Shown here in pieces: positions 1 to 11,407 of a stretch of DNA of 64,000 bases (the stretch's first letter is position 1; every line of letters begins with the position of its first letter). The stretch lies in NCBI GenBank assembly GCA_030919125.1, contig CP121470.1, forward strand, positions 310,001-374,000, read 5' to 3'. The notes under the pieces were generated by a model. It saw only the letters and a list, made by a program, of their open reading frames with translations. It made no database searches and had not been told where the DNA came from. A program made the translations under genes and the position numbers. Source of the DNA: Methanoregula sp. SKADARSKE-2 (lineage in GTDB: Archaea; Halobacteriota; Methanomicrobia; Methanomicrobiales; Methanospirillaceae).

Positions 1-377
1 ACCGCCCAGTGGAGCGACTCCTGGAGGGACATGATGCTCTGGATCGATTCGTCATCGAACGTGACCCCGCGGATGACCGCGGCTCCGAGGACCGGGCGGA
101 TCGCGGCGAGCATCGGATCGATGGTGAACGTGATGCCGGAAGGTTTTACCGGGTACACCGGCAGGCCGGTCTCGATCCCGAGGAAACCCCGCATAGCCCT
201 GGCTACACCTTCGGGTGAGAAGAGGTCGGGCCGGTCCGGGAAGAACTCAACATCGGCGTGATCCTCTTCCATCCGCTCGACATCGGAGCCGATCAGCGGG
301 ACCTTCTCGAGGATCGTCTTCCGGTCGGTCTTCGTCAGGCGCTCCAGATATTTGTAGGGAAGGGTGATGACCGCCAT
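1..377 (-). CDS. pheT: Phenylalanyl-tRNA synthetase beta subunit, N-terminal part
   Basis: Reading the minus strand from the ATG at 377 gives about 125 residues beginning [14 protein letters not shown], followed by a region containing [14 protein letters not shown]. This matches the start of archaeal-type PheT. PheT pairs with PheS to charge tRNA-Phe in the cytoplasm. The gene runs off the window edge, so the tRNA-binding and editing parts are not visible. Its start lies one base after the pheS stop, and the G-rich end of pheS can serve as ribosome binding site, so the two are almost certainly co-transcribed and translationally coupled. Confidence 0.9.
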   Translation of the reverse strand, partial: MAVITLPYKYLERLTKTDRKTILEKVPLIGSDVERMEEDHADVEFFPDRPDLFSPEGVARAMRGFLGIETGLPVYPVKPSGITFTIDPMLAAIRPVLGAAVIRGVTFDDESIQSIMSLQESLHWA

Positions 378-378
378 T

Positions 379-1821
379 TCAGAGCCCCCCCTTCGATTGG
401 CGCAGAGCGGGCGACTCGCGCAGGAACGCGACATCGCTGTGGTGGAGCTGCCGGAGATCCTTGAGGCCGAGCCGGAGCATAGCGATCCTGCTGACGCCGA
501 GTCCCCACGCGAGGACTGGGCACTGGATCCCGAGCGGAGCCGTGACCTCCTCGCGGAAGATGCCTGCTCCCCCCATCTCGATCCACCCGATGCCTTCCAC
601 GAAGACCTCCGCATCAAGACTCGGTTCCGTGTACGGGTAGTACGAGGGCTTGAACCGGACGCCTTCAAATCCCATCCGGTGGTAGAACACCCTGAGGATC
701 CCGAGGAGGTTGCCGAAGTTGACGTCCTTATCCATCACGATCCCTTCGAGCTGCTCGAACTCGGCGAGGTGAGTCGTGTCGATTGTCTCGCGCCGGTACA
801 CCCGGCCGATGCAGAACGCCTTGAGCGGGGGGTTCGGGTTGTTCGCCAGGTGCTGGATCGAGACGCTGGTCGTGTGGGTCCGGAGCACGCACTGCTCCGC
901 TCTCTCCTCCTTCCAGACCCCGCCCCAGCCGGTCGAGGACGTCTCCCCGCCGGACTGATGCATCGCCTTGACGCGTTTGTACCCGTCAGGGAGCGGGAGG
1001 GTCTCGTTGAGATAAAACGTATCCTGCATCTCCCGGGCCGGGTGGTCCTGCGGCTGGAAGAGGGCATCGAAGTTCCAGAACGACTGCTGGACGATCCCGC
1101 CGTAGAGCTCGGTGAACCCCATGTTGAGGAGGATCTCCCGCATCTCATCGATGATCCGCTGGTAGGGATGAGTCTTTCCCGGGTACGCCTTCTTCGGGAG
1201 TTTCCCGATATCGTACTTCCTGAGGTTGAGGTCCTTATAATTCCCGGAGAGGATCTGCTCCCGGGTGAGTGTCCCCTGCTCTTCGCGGAGGTCGAGCCCC
1301 TGCTGTACCGCAAGCATCCCTGCGGGCGAGATCGTGATCTGGTACCGGACCGTCTCGGTCTCCAAGACGAGGCCACGCTTGATGAGATCCTTCACCCTCT
1401 CTCCACCTTTATGCGGATTCTTGAGGGCGATCTCATCCTCGCTCGTGGATCTGCCGGCGACGGTTGACACGTTCCCGTCCGTGACCGTGACAAGCCCTTT
1501 CTTCCGGAGCTGGCCGAAGCCGATCCGGAACGCCTCGTGTTTCTGGAGATTGGCGAGCGTCGTGCCGGTGCCAATGAGTGCCATGAGCTGGGTCTCGGGA
1601 AGACCGTGCTCTGCATAGGTTCTCCCCTCTTCGGTATAGACAAAATCTTTTTCAACGATCCGGTCCACCTTTGCAAGCCTGTTCTCCATGGCAAGGTATG
1701 CCCACTGGACGACCGCATCAGCGGTCGCATCCAGGTGTTGGGCAAGGTTCAGCGCATCGGTGCATCCTTCCCGTGCAAGCACCGTGAGCAGCCGTTTCTC
1801 GTTCTGGGTCAGTTCCGCCAT
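379..1821 (-). CDS. pheS: Phenylalanyl-tRNA synthetase alpha subunit
   Basis: This 480-residue protein is the catalytic subunit of the class II enzyme that attaches phenylalanine to tRNA-Phe. The N-terminal 150 residues look like the winged-helix tRNA-binding part of archaeal/eukaryotic PheS. The C-terminal half has class II motif 2 ([13 protein letters not shown]) and motif 3 ([13 protein letters not shown]). The length is normal for archaea. It sits one base downstream of trpS and one base upstream of pheT, forming a compact synthetase operon. No lesion was seen. Confidence 0.96.
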   Translation of the reverse strand: MAELTQNEKRLLTVLAREGCTDALNLAQHLDATADAVVQWAYLAMENRLAKVDRIVEKDFVYTEEGRTYAEHGLPETQLMALIGTGTTLANLQKHEAFRIGFGQLRKKGLVTVTDGNVSTVAGRSTSEDEIALKNPHKGGERVKDLIKRGLVLETETVRYQITISPAGMLAVQQGLDLREEQGTLTREQILSGNYKDLNLRKYDIGKLPKKAYPGKTHPYQRIIDEMREILLNMGFTELYGGIVQQSFWNFDALFQPQDHPAREMQDTFYLNETLPLPDGYKRVKAMHQSGGETSSTGWGGVWKEERAEQCVLRTHTTSVSIQHLANNPNPPLKAFCIGRVYRRETIDTTHLAEFEQLEGIVMDKDVNFGNLLGILRVFYHRMGFEGVRFKPSYYPYTEPSLDAEVFVEGIGWIEMGGAGIFREEVTAPLGIQCPVLAWGLGVSRIAMLRLGLKDLRQLHHSDVAFLRESPALRQSKGGL

Positions 1822-1822
1822 T

Positions 1823-3079
1823 TCACGCCTCGATCTTCTCCTCTGCCGCGTCCATCTTCTCCCGGAAATCCTTCAGGAACTGGACAACCCGCTCCGCCGT
1901 ATCCTTCTTGCACTGGCCGCAGGTGATCTCGCCTGCCGTGCACTTCCTGCGGATCTCCGCGAGCACTTTATCGTCGATCACCATGTGGAAGAGGTTGAGG
2001 AGGTAGAGGGAGCACTTCTCCGGCTCACCGCCGAGCCGCTTCTGCTCTTCGAGCGTCATCCTGCCGCCGGTGATCCCACTCATCACCTTCTTCCGGACAA
2101 CCGCCTCGGTCTCGTAGAAGGAGATGATGCTCTCGGGAATGGAACTCGACATCTTCCCTCCGGTCAGGCCTGGCATGAAGATGTGGTAGGTGGACGAAGG
2201 GGTGTAAAACCCGTACCCCCCGTGCGCACGCTCGATAGAACGGACCTTCGCGCTCACCTCCGCGTAACCGGTCCCCCTGATGTCCACGTGCCCCTCGTAT
2301 TTTTTCACGTGGGGGAACACCTGCTTCACCGCATCGAGCGCTCTCTCCGGTGCGTTCTTCGACCTGACGCTGATGTACCCGTCCCGCTCCTCGACCGTGA
2401 ACATCCGGAGCTTGTGGGCTACTCCCCGGGTGAGCCGGATGTGGGGGTCCTGGTCGATCCCGACCGGGACGAGCGTGGGCGCCGGCTCCCGGTCGATCTG
2501 CGGGTACAGGATATCGGCGACCTGCGTGATCACGCTCTCCGCATGGGCGAGATCGGTCTCGGGGCCGAAACCGTAGATCGCTGTCAGCTCCGAGAGGTTG
2601 ACTTTTGTAGCAGCCTCAAAGGCCAGGTCCTTGAGCCGGTCGTTTTTACTCTGAAAATAGGTCTGCCCCTCAAAACCGAGCGCGTAGAGGCAGGCGAGGT
2701 ACTCGCGCCCATACACTCTGCACTTCTCCCATGGCATCCCCCGGACCGCATGGGCCTCGCGGTCGGCGATGGTGATGTACCCGTTGCCTCCCTGCTGGAC
2801 GTGCCAGATGACCTCCTTCATCACCATCAGGTGGCCGAGGTGCGGGTGACCGCTCGGCATGAAACCGGTGAGGATGTGGAAGGGGGTCTTGTTCCGGATC
2901 GCACCTGCGATCGCGGGATAGTCGCGGTGGCCGAGAACGATCTTCCGGCGCATGAAGTCCGGGACCTCGGGAAGTTCCTGAAGGACCGGGGCTATCGGAT
3001 CGATCCCGAAATCACCAAAGGTCTTCTCTATATCTCCTGACGGGGTGCTTGACCAGGGGTTGATCTGCGGTTCCTGCAT
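1823..3079 (-). CDS. trpS: Tryptophanyl-tRNA synthetase
   Basis: This 418-residue class I aminoacyl-tRNA synthetase charges tRNA-Trp. The Rossmann fold carries the HIGH-like signature PSGHPHLGH at about residue 76 and the GGKMSSS loop in the second half. The longer archaeal/eukaryotic form is indicated by the N-terminal extension and by length. It is the gene before pheS in the same minus-strand run and starts 7 bases after the endA stop, so endA-trpS-pheS-pheT probably form one transcript for tRNA maturation and charging. Confidence 0.96.
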   Translation of the reverse strand: MQEPQINPWSSTPSGDIEKTFGDFGIDPIAPVLQELPEVPDFMRRKIVLGHRDYPAIAGAIRNKTPFHILTGFMPSGHPHLGHLMVMKEVIWHVQQGGNGYITIADREAHAVRGMPWEKCRVYGREYLACLYALGFEGQTYFQSKNDRLKDLAFEAATKVNLSELTAIYGFGPETDLAHAESVITQVADILYPQIDREPAPTLVPVGIDQDPHIRLTRGVAHKLRMFTVEERDGYISVRSKNAPERALDAVKQVFPHVKKYEGHVDIRGTGYAEVSAKVRSIERAHGGYGFYTPSSTYHIFMPGLTGGKMSSSIPESIISFYETEAVVRKKVMSGITGGRMTLEEQKRLGGEPEKCSLYLLNLFHMVIDDKVLAEIRRKCTAGEITCGQCKKDTAERVVQFLKDFREKMDAAEEKIEA

Positions 3080-3086
3080 GATCTCC

Positions 3087-4097
3087 TCACAGCTTTATTC
3101 GTGCAAACTCGACGAACTGAATGCCGGAGGAATGTACGCATCCAAACAACATCTTCTTTTTGACGCTGTGCGCCATCCGAACAGACCTCGAGATGAGACT
3201 CATAGGAAGGGCGGTCTCTTTCTCCACCGCGTGGACGAGCATCTCGGAGTGGACGTTCTTCCCGCTGTAGACCCGGAAGTGGTGGCCGAACTTGTACCCC
3301 GTCCGCGGTGTAAAGTCGTGGGACCGGAGTTCGGTGTACACCTTCTCCTTTCCGGTGAGTTCGTTGTCCGCCTCGCCCGCAAATGCCTGGTATTCCGGCA
3401 GGCCGAGACTCCTGCCCCCCCTCTCAAGGTTGAGGAGATCTCTTGCCATGAGGTAGAGGAGTTCAACCGGTGAGAGCATCAGCCGTTCGTCATCAAGCCT
3501 CTTACCGAACCCGGCCGCCTCGAGATCGGAGCCGGGTTCTGCCCGGACCATCGCGGAGTTTCCGATGAGCAGGGCGGTGTGCCGGGAGATCCCGTCCCCC
3601 GTCCCGCAGGAGTCAGCAAGCTTCTGGAGCTTGATCTCGTAGAAGGTCAGTTCCTCTTCGTCGTCGACAACGGCGAGGACGTACATTTTGCGCATGTTGC
3701 GGGAGGCGACGACCTCCTCGATGAGCTTCTCGAACCGGATGGGGTCGCGTTCCGAAAGAACCCGGACAAGATAGAGCGACTCTCCCGTTCCGGGCTTCTC
3801 ACCCCGCCGGAAGACCCGGAAATCGTGCGGTCCGGTCTGGACCGCGTACCCCCGCTCCCGGAGGTCGCGGTACACAAGAAAACTCCGCAGGAAATTTGGC
3901 TTATCCCCAAATTCCGAGAAGAGCGCGTCAAAGCTGTACTCGTCCACTTGGATCTTCTGCCGGTGGAGGAGGTACAGCGCTTCCTGGGGGGCGAGCCGGA
4001 TCCCGCCTCCTTCGGGCCGGCCATACCCGCTCTGTTCGTAGAGTGTGCGGCCGTCCCTGCCCAGCCTTACTGTGGTCCCATCGAATGTTGCCTTCAC
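3087..4097 (-). CDS. endA: tRNA-splicing endonuclease
   Basis: This 336-residue enzyme cuts introns from precursor tRNAs at the bulge-helix-bulge. The C-terminal catalytic part has the tyrosine in TGYKFGHHFRVYSG, the histidine in KNVHSEMLVHA and a later lysine in MAHSVKKKM, consistent with the Tyr/His/Lys triad of the family. The length is about double the small 180-residue subunits, which fits the alpha2 homodimer form made of two fused repeats, of which only one is catalytic. It heads the operon with trpS and pheST. Confidence 0.92.
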   Translation of the reverse strand: MKATFDGTTVRLGRDGRTLYEQSGYGRPEGGGIRLAPQEALYLLHRQKIQVDEYSFDALFSEFGDKPNFLRSFLVYRDLRERGYAVQTGPHDFRVFRRGEKPGTGESLYLVRVLSERDPIRFEKLIEEVVASRNMRKMYVLAVVDDEEELTFYEIKLQKLADSCGTGDGISRHTALLIGNSAMVRAEPGSDLEAAGFGKRLDDERLMLSPVELLYLMARDLLNLERGGRSLGLPEYQAFAGEADNELTGKEKVYTELRSHDFTPRTGYKFGHHFRVYSGKNVHSEMLVHAVEKETALPMSLISRSVRMAHSVKKKMLFGCVHSSGIQFVEFARIKL

Positions 4098-4210
4098 TGC
4101 CGGATCTATTGGGAGTGGGGGATAATAAGGGCGCGGGAGAGATCCCCGGAAATCCGGTCTAATTTTTCTGCCACCGGGGATATCTGCATTTTGAGCGATC
4201 TGAAATTACA

Positions 4211-5213
4211 TGTGATATCCCGAATTGATTTTACACATATAACCATTTCTGCGCATATTTCAGAATCCTCTCCTGGGGTAGACGGTACCAGAATGCGTTA
4301 TAAGGCTCATCGAAATCGAGACTCACTCATGTGAGGTTTGATGACATTGTGCCAGTGAAGAATTTTATCGACAGAACCGAACTTCGCGATCCTTCGTTCG
4401 ACTTCTCTGAAGAACCGTTCAATTTTGCCGTTCGTTTGAGGGTGTTTTATCCTGGTTGGGATGTGTTTTATGTTGTGATGAACAAGAAACTCTCCGAATT
4501 TATGATGGGCCTGTTCACGGTTCCGAGCTGAAACGAATTGTGTACTGTTGTCAGTGAGGATCTCGCGGGGCGTACCGTACATCTGGAATCCCTGATTCAG
4601 CACCGTGAGAGTGTTCTCGGTAGTTGGAGAATCGAATACCCCGTAGCAGGTGATGAGGCGGGATGAATCATCCATGAATGCGATCAGCCATTTCTTCGAT
4701 CCTTTAAGTTCGAACTCTTTCCAGTCTCCCTGCCCCATCGACATGGAATGAGTACGTTCATACCGAACATATTTCCGCTGTTGCCGTTTTTTCATGTTGA
4801 TCTCCACCAGACCGTGGTTCAACAATACCCGATAGATTCGATTATGCGGGATATGGATCCCGTGTGTTTCCTCAATCTTCTTCTCCAGATGGATTGGACC
4901 AATGTTGTTGGATTGATAGGTTGCGAGGATCAACTCTTCTGCTCGATCATCGATGGCTTGGGGCTTTCTTCCAGATTGCCTGAGTACCGGATATTCTCCC
5001 GATTCTCTGAACGGGTTGATGAACTGATACACTCGTTGACGGGTAATCTGGAAATACCGGGCAATCTCAACAACGGGTTTATCATTGACGCATTGCTGAA
5101 TGATCCTCTGGATAGCCCCATTCGATAAGTTGCTCAAATCGGTATTTACATCTGATGTCAAATGATTTCGGGATGGGACAGGCAATATGAATTTACAAAA
5201 ATTAAGTATTACA
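4211..5213. mobile_element. Candidate extent of an IS481-like insertion sequence
   Basis: The transposase reading region is bounded on the left by TGTGATATCC at 4211 and on the right by a partly matching end (TGTAATACTT on the minus strand, 5204-5213). Only 6 of 10 terminal bases match and no target duplication was recognised, so the ends are tentative. The element lies between endA and hsp20 and ends about 37 bases before the hsp20 start. Confidence 0.35.
4231..5185 (-). pseudogene. IS481-like transposase, inactivated by a 4-base duplication
   Basis: Reading from a TTG at 5185 gives an N-terminal helix-turn-helix (residues about 20-90) and an rve-type DDE integrase core, with FMDDSSRLI (first Asp), ILTDNSTQF (second Asp) and PQTNGKIERFF (Glu). 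The open frame stops early at 4307 after HMSESRFR. Removing one copy of the tandem ACTCACTC at 4321-4328 restores HMSLDFDEPYNAFW and continues to a stop at 4231 through YRLPQERILKYAQKW, the expected C-terminus of this family. The catalytic residues precede the shift, but the product lacks its normal end. Confidence 0.85.
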
Positions 5214-5250
5214 TCAGCATAACCAGAAGTTAGGCATAGGAGGAATGCCT

Positions 5251-5784
5251 ATGGACCGTGAAAAACCTGAGAGAAAAACAGCGGATGTAATTCCCATCAC
5301 TCCGGGTTCTTCGATGACAACCCGGAGAATGCCAAGCCTGCTTGAACACGACTTCGACAGCATCTTCGATGATTTCCGGCGATCCTTTGATCTCATGATG
5401 CGCCCATACTTCCCTATGGAGACCAGGATGCGGGAGCTCGGCATGTTGCCCGTCAGGTATGCACCGCTTGATTTTATTGACGAGGGTGATCATTACAGTG
5501 TCCATGCAGAGCTCCCGGGATTTATGAAGGAGAATGTCGATGTTACTATCGATAAGGATGGAATGAGCATTCGGGCAATGAAAGAGACCGAGAAGGAGGA
5601 CAAGAAGAAAAATTACCTTTATCGGGAGAGGGTGCGCTCGGCGTTCGAACGATCAGTTTCCTTCCCGGAGGAGGTTGATCCTGCAAAGGCCGAGGGCAAG
5701 ATGAACAATGGTGTCCTTGAAATGAAGATACCCAAGAAAGAACCTAAGCCAGAAACAACACCCCGAAAGATCGATTTAAAGTGA
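5251..5784 (+). CDS. Small heat shock protein, Hsp20/alpha-crystallin family
   Basis: The protein is about 177 residues. It is an ATP-independent holdase that binds unfolding proteins. The N-terminal 65 residues are a variable arm. The alpha-crystallin domain follows (HYSVHAELPGF, then VSFPEEVDPAKAEGKMNNG with the typical A-x-x-x-N-G-V-L ending) and the tail is charged. Two in-frame ATGs occur. 5251 is preferred because GGAGG at 5239-5243 is 7 bases away, while the ATG at 5245 is only one base away. It starts just downstream of the IS remnant, and groES-groEL lie about 1.2 kb further on, so this is a stress-protein locus. Confidence 0.92.
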   Translation: MDREKPERKTADVIPITPGSSMTTRRMPSLLEHDFDSIFDDFRRSFDLMMRPYFPMETRMRELGMLPVRYAPLDFIDEGDHYSVHAELPGFMKENVDVTIDKDGMSIRAMKETEKEDKKKNYLYRERVRSAFERSVSFPEEVDPAKAEGKMNNGVLEMKIPKKEPKPETTPRKIDLK

Positions 5785-5868
5785 TTTATTCTGCCATCTC
5801 ACTTTTTTCAGAAATTAAGTGTTCTGGACTCCTTTCATCTCATTAATGACGTGTATTAAACATGCGGC

Positions 5869-6353
5869 TTATAGAGGGTTCTTACGATATTTATCCACAG
5901 TTCTTCGCATCTCAGTCATAAAACCCTCCCTTGCATCAGTTTCGATCTCCGTTTTCCGGATCGCACCATACCGAAGCAGGAACAGAAGCGCGATGAACAG
6001 GAACGAGATCCCGATGATTTTGAAGGGATCGATCTCCAAAACGCCATACAGGATAATTTCCCTCAGTGCCGAAACAATCCCCTCTTCGATCATAACATCG
6101 ACAGCAACCCGGTGTTCTCTCAGGTAAATGATGAGGAGGCGGTAAATCTCTATCAGCACAAGGATGTAGATCAGTTCTGCGGCAATGGTCCGAAACTCAT
6201 ACGGCTGGAAAAGATTGAGCAGGAGTCCTGTTATCGTTTTGAGCATCAAGATGAACAGGACAACACAGATGCTTATGATGAAATATCCTGAATACTCTCC
6301 AAGGCACGACGGAATACATCATGGATTTTGGTGTACAGGACTTCTACACTCAT
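5869..6353 (-). pseudogene. PsiE-like membrane protein, frameshifted near its start
   Basis: The frame ending at 5869 encodes an integral membrane protein with a PsiE-type signature (EIYRLLIIYLREHRV, then EGIVSALREIILYG). Read from its own ATG at 6249 it would lack most of its first membrane helix. That helix (YFIISICVVLFILMLKT) is present upstream in frame but has no start codon. A start with a purine-rich leader exists at 6353 in another frame (MSVEVLYTKIHDVFRR) and stops after about 26 codons. One small indel near 6280-6290 would join the two. The family is phosphate-starvation-inducible in bacteria; its role in archaea is not established. Confidence 0.65.
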
Positions 6354-6462
6354 CGTTCATTCCTCTCTCTTGTGTTGTGATGTTCACAATCCCCGTGGTG
6401 CCCAGGTTCCTCTCTAAATTGAGATTTTCTGTGTCCTTGTTTTTCTTTTGGCTGATTTGTGA

Positions 6463-6870
6463 TTATCGGTTTCCGAGGCCATATGCCTCGTCGATCTCCG
6501 CTGCGGCCAGCTCAAGGTCGTCAAGGATCCGAAGGGTGTCTTTTCGGATTTCCTGTACCATGGAGCGGAGACTGCTGCCCCTGATATAGATCTTCTGCTT
6601 GTGCCGGTACACGAGCCCGGTATCGATAAGGTTCCGGATATGGTGGTTCACCCGGGGGCTGGAGGCAACGAGGTCTTCAGCGATCTGTTCCACCGGGATC
6701 CCCCGGGTAGCAGGCAGATTCTCCAGAAGCGAGAGTATGACCCTTGTGGCGATATGGTGCACGTCCCTCCCATTATCAACGCCAAGGCTGTCACAGAACC
6801 AGTAAAGATCCTCATCTTTCTGGATCCGGGCCGGGCGTTCGATCTGTCTGAGGATAATCTGTCGCTGCAT
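6463..6870 (-). CDS. HTH transcriptional regulator, divergent from groES
   Basis: The protein is about 135 residues. The middle contains an ArsR-like winged helix (IPVEQIAEDLVASSPRVNHH followed by IRNLIDTGLVYRHK) and the end has a helical tail. The ATG at 6870 is chosen because GGGAG lies about 10 bases upstream; a TTG six codons earlier is also possible. It reads away from groES-groEL across an AT-rich interval with a palindrome, so it is a good candidate for a local regulator of the chaperonin genes or of itself. No ligand can be deduced. Confidence 0.82.
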   Translation of the reverse strand: MQRQIILRQIERPARIQKDEDLYWFCDSLGVDNGRDVHHIATRVILSLLENLPATRGIPVEQIAEDLVASSPRVNHHIRNLIDTGLVYRHKQKIYIRGSSLRSMVQEIRKDTLRILDDLELAAAEIDEAYGLGNR

Positions 6871-6928
6871 TCCGGACACTCCCAACAATAGTAATAAGGT
6901 ATTAATTTAGTTTAAATTTTTTGCATAA

Positions 6929-6947
6929 TGTTGAAATAAAATCAACA
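6929..6947. promoter_or_regulatory. Palindrome TGTTGA-N7-TCAACA in the groES/regulator intergenic region
   Basis: The two six-base arms are perfect and are separated by AATAAAA. A related half site, ATAATGTTG, occurs both here (6925-6931 region) and again near 6980, and CAACAATAG lies beside the regulator start at about 6889. The site is upstream of an AT-rich TATA-like stretch (TTTTAAATATTTT near 6958-6970) that could drive groES. Placement between divergent genes suggests an operator; the binding protein is unknown. Confidence 0.5.
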
Positions 6948-7022
6948 ATTTAGAAAAATTTTAAATATTTTTCCGGCAGATAATGTTGCACACTAAAACA
7001 GAACAGGAGGCTTCGATAGCAA

Positions 7023-8920
<1,898 letters not shown>

Positions 8921-9276
8921 TCGGGGGTCTGGGAGCTGGTATGGTAGCATGAAGGCAGAAGCACGGTTAAAGGGCGGTGAGGGGGTTGTTGTCATTATCA
9001 ATAAACCCCTGAGGCCGGTTATCAGATGCCAGAACCGCCGCATACGCCGTCATGAAGGCCGACCAACACCAAGTACCTGTTTTATTTTTCACAAGAGTAT
9101 GATTATCAAACAGGATGATGATCCAGACTGAAAGGCATAGTTACTCCACATATATCCCTATGGGGTAACTTTCATCGTCTGCCGCAAAACATTTTGCTAG
9201 CTCTATCTGCCAGATATAGATTTCGGGTAATGTACTATTTTAGCCCCTAAATCCAAGAAGAATTTTCAGAGGAAAA
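8921..9276. other. Intergenic, no gene recognised
   Basis: No convincing coding region was seen here. The stretch follows groEL and is AT-rich toward its right end, just before the transposase remnant. Confidence 0.6.
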
Positions 9277-9448
9277 ATGGCGAAAATTGCATGCCCAAAA
9301 TGCACTTTTAAAAAAGGGATACAAAATGAGCAGCGGGAAGAGGCGCTGTTCAGAATGCAACTATGACTTCGTACCTCACCAGCTGCTGTTGAGACTATCG
9401 AGGATGAAGTGGAAAAAATCATCCGAGATAGCTAATAACTCGGCTTAA
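9277..9448 (+). pseudogene. Remnant of an IS1595/ISXO2-like transposase N-terminus
   Basis: The frame from the ATG at 9277 gives a zinc-ribbon start (MAKIACPKCTFKKG). After a frame change the sequence continues MSSGKRRCSECNYDFVPHQL and then RLSRMKWKK before a stop at 9448. A CxxC...CxxC ribbon followed by YDFVPHQL is characteristic of the N-terminal domain of IS1595-group transposases. At least one frameshift is present and the catalytic domain is absent, so this is a decayed fragment. Confidence 0.6.
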
Positions 9449-9687
9449 TTTTTATCTTAGTAATCCGAATAAAAGGTATGAGCGATTTTAGCGACTATAA
9501 TAAACCTTATGGGGTTTTTCCCAAAAGGATCTTAAAAACAGTGGACCCGTCGTGCTTCGAACACGAGAACGTCCTATTCCATGGATGTAACTGAAGAATG
9601 GGGGCAGATTTCTTTTTGATGAGAAAGATCAGCACCAGCATCCTCCTTGAAACTCTCGCGAAAAATTCCCCATAGTACCCGGATACA

Positions 9688-11298
9688 TTATTCAGGCCGG
9701 GGCAATATCAGCAAACCCTCCTCCGGGTCACCGATTGCCTCGTAAAGACCTGCAAGGTAAAATAGACCGGTGACTGCGTTGGTAAGAGCATCGATCTCGT
9801 CATGAGTGACGGTTTTCCTGATGGTATGCGGGGTGATTCCCAGGGTGATGAGATCGATTGAGAGTTCTGTAAGATGTACCCGCTTCCGGGGAAAAACGAG
9901 AATGTCCTGTGTAGCCCCCGGATAACTTTCGATCACCGTAAATCCCAAAGCCCGCAAAATTTTGGCAAGCCGGATCCCCCGCTTGGTGAGCTGCTGCAGA
10001 GAGGGGATCAGAGTCGGGTACACATTGACCCCCCGCCGTTTCAGTTCCCGCTCGCATTCACGCATGATCCCGTACTTCCGGCAATCGCAGCTCTCCTCTG
10101 TGCAGCACCTCCCCTTCGGGAGACCGAGCGAGGCATCGATCGCAATAACGTCCGGATTGGCATGCCGGACGGTATCAATGATCTCGTTATCGGTATGAAG
10201 CAGATCCAGGAAGGCGTTGTCTCCTTTGAGGGTACAGATACCGGAAGCACGTTCACCAGATCCTGTCAGATCGATCCCAACACTGACCACCCCTCTGCCC
10301 GGTATCGGGGCGTACTGGGATGTGATTCTGTCAAGAAGCCGAAAAACCGTAATTCCCGGTCGCGAAATTTTACCGGGACTGACGGAAAGAAGCGGCTCGT
10401 CATTTTGGAAAACCTGCAACTCACGACCAGAACGGATGACGGAGATCTCGTTTTTCCTACCCTTGCTACCAGGATCCAAAAAGAAGAGCCCGGGCGACCC
10501 CCACTCTTCAGGGCCGGGAAGTGCCATACGGGTGTTTTCCCGATCCAGATGGGGAAGGATCTCCTGTTCTATCTTCTTAACATAACAGAGATCCATCAGG
10601 CTTCGGAGGTTGATTGTATCGGTGATGTTATACAGGATGAGAGCCCGCAGGGCAGTATCATCTCCCCGGACGAACCGGTTCCAGAGAACGACCGCATATC
10701 TGCCATCAATACCCTGTATCTGAGTGTCCCGCACGATGCCGAGATCCTGTTCGATCTTCTTGAGGGGACCTGAGTATCCGATACTCCTCAGTAAAAACCG
10801 GAGATCGATATGGACAGGAGGAAGGGCAATCTCCGGAAAAAATTTCCTCATAAACGGGAGATCAAATAATTTCCCGTTAAAGGTTACGATAACCGGGAAT
10901 TGTGCGAGGTATTTGCAGATATCGTCCAGATTCACATCTCTCATGAAAATTTTTGTTCCCGAACCATCGTGAGTTCCTATGACCGTGATGGTATCGTAGT
11001 AGGGTGAGAGCCCGGTAGTCTCGATATCAAGAAAGACAGTTTTTTCACGGAATTTCCTGTACAGTCTCCAGTGTTCGGCGGGAGGGAGATACCGGGCAAA
11101 AAATTCACCATCGTAGTGCGCAAGGGCTTCTCCAGCCTTGCAAAGATGATCGCGAATCTGCTGCTGCTTCTTCTCATCGCGATATAATTCAGGAAGGGAC
11201 TGCCGGAGGTCTTCCCAGGTAAAAATCTCCTTTTTCCAGAGGGCGGTCTCGGTCTTTTTCCCGAATTTCGGGATAAACTGAAACGTATTGCTGATCAT
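9688..11298 (-). CDS. RNase H-like exonuclease domain fused to DUF429
   Basis: The protein has 536 residues. Residues about 85-240 form a DEDD-type ribonuclease H-like exonuclease domain of the YprB/RNase_H_2 kind: FLDIETTGLS carries the first Asp and Glu, TFNGKLFDLPFMRKF follows, and YNITDTINL is the late acidic motif. The C-terminal 190 residues are a second RNase H-fold domain of the DUF429 type (VSVGIDLTGSG, VIAIDASLGLPKGRC, DEIDALTNAVTG). The exact substrate is unknown; a role in nucleic acid turnover or repair is inferred from the fold. The frame is intact although the neighbourhood is decayed. Confidence 0.78.
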   Translation of the reverse strand: MISNTFQFIPKFGKKTETALWKKEIFTWEDLRQSLPELYRDEKKQQQIRDHLCKAGEALAHYDGEFFARYLPPAEHWRLYRKFREKTVFLDIETTGLSPYYDTITVIGTHDGSGTKIFMRDVNLDDICKYLAQFPVIVTFNGKLFDLPFMRKFFPEIALPPVHIDLRFLLRSIGYSGPLKKIEQDLGIVRDTQIQGIDGRYAVVLWNRFVRGDDTALRALILYNITDTINLRSLMDLCYVKKIEQEILPHLDRENTRMALPGPEEWGSPGLFFLDPGSKGRKNEISVIRSGRELQVFQNDEPLLSVSPGKISRPGITVFRLLDRITSQYAPIPGRGVVSVGIDLTGSGERASGICTLKGDNAFLDLLHTDNEIIDTVRHANPDVIAIDASLGLPKGRCCTEESCDCRKYGIMRECERELKRRGVNVYPTLIPSLQQLTKRGIRLAKILRALGFTVIESYPGATQDILVFPRKRVHLTELSIDLITLGITPHTIRKTVTHDEIDALTNAVTGLFYLAGLYEAIGDPEEGLLILPRPE

Positions 11299-11407
11299 TT
11301 ACCACCCACTCAAAAACCCAGGAAGTACACCAAAGGGAGTGCTGTCTGATTTTTCATAAAAAATCCCATTCATGTCATATTCAATATTGGGAAGAACAAT
11401 TCTGAAA

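Noticed and set aside
364-1467. Plus-strand open frame of 367 codons
   Set aside because: It lies opposite pheS; its composition (many Glu, Leu, Pro, Asp) is that of a reversed coding strand.
1688-3040. Long plus-strand open frame of 450 codons
   Set aside because: It is antisense to trpS and pheS, which carry clear catalytic motifs. It has no family motif of its own and reflects high-GC codon bias.
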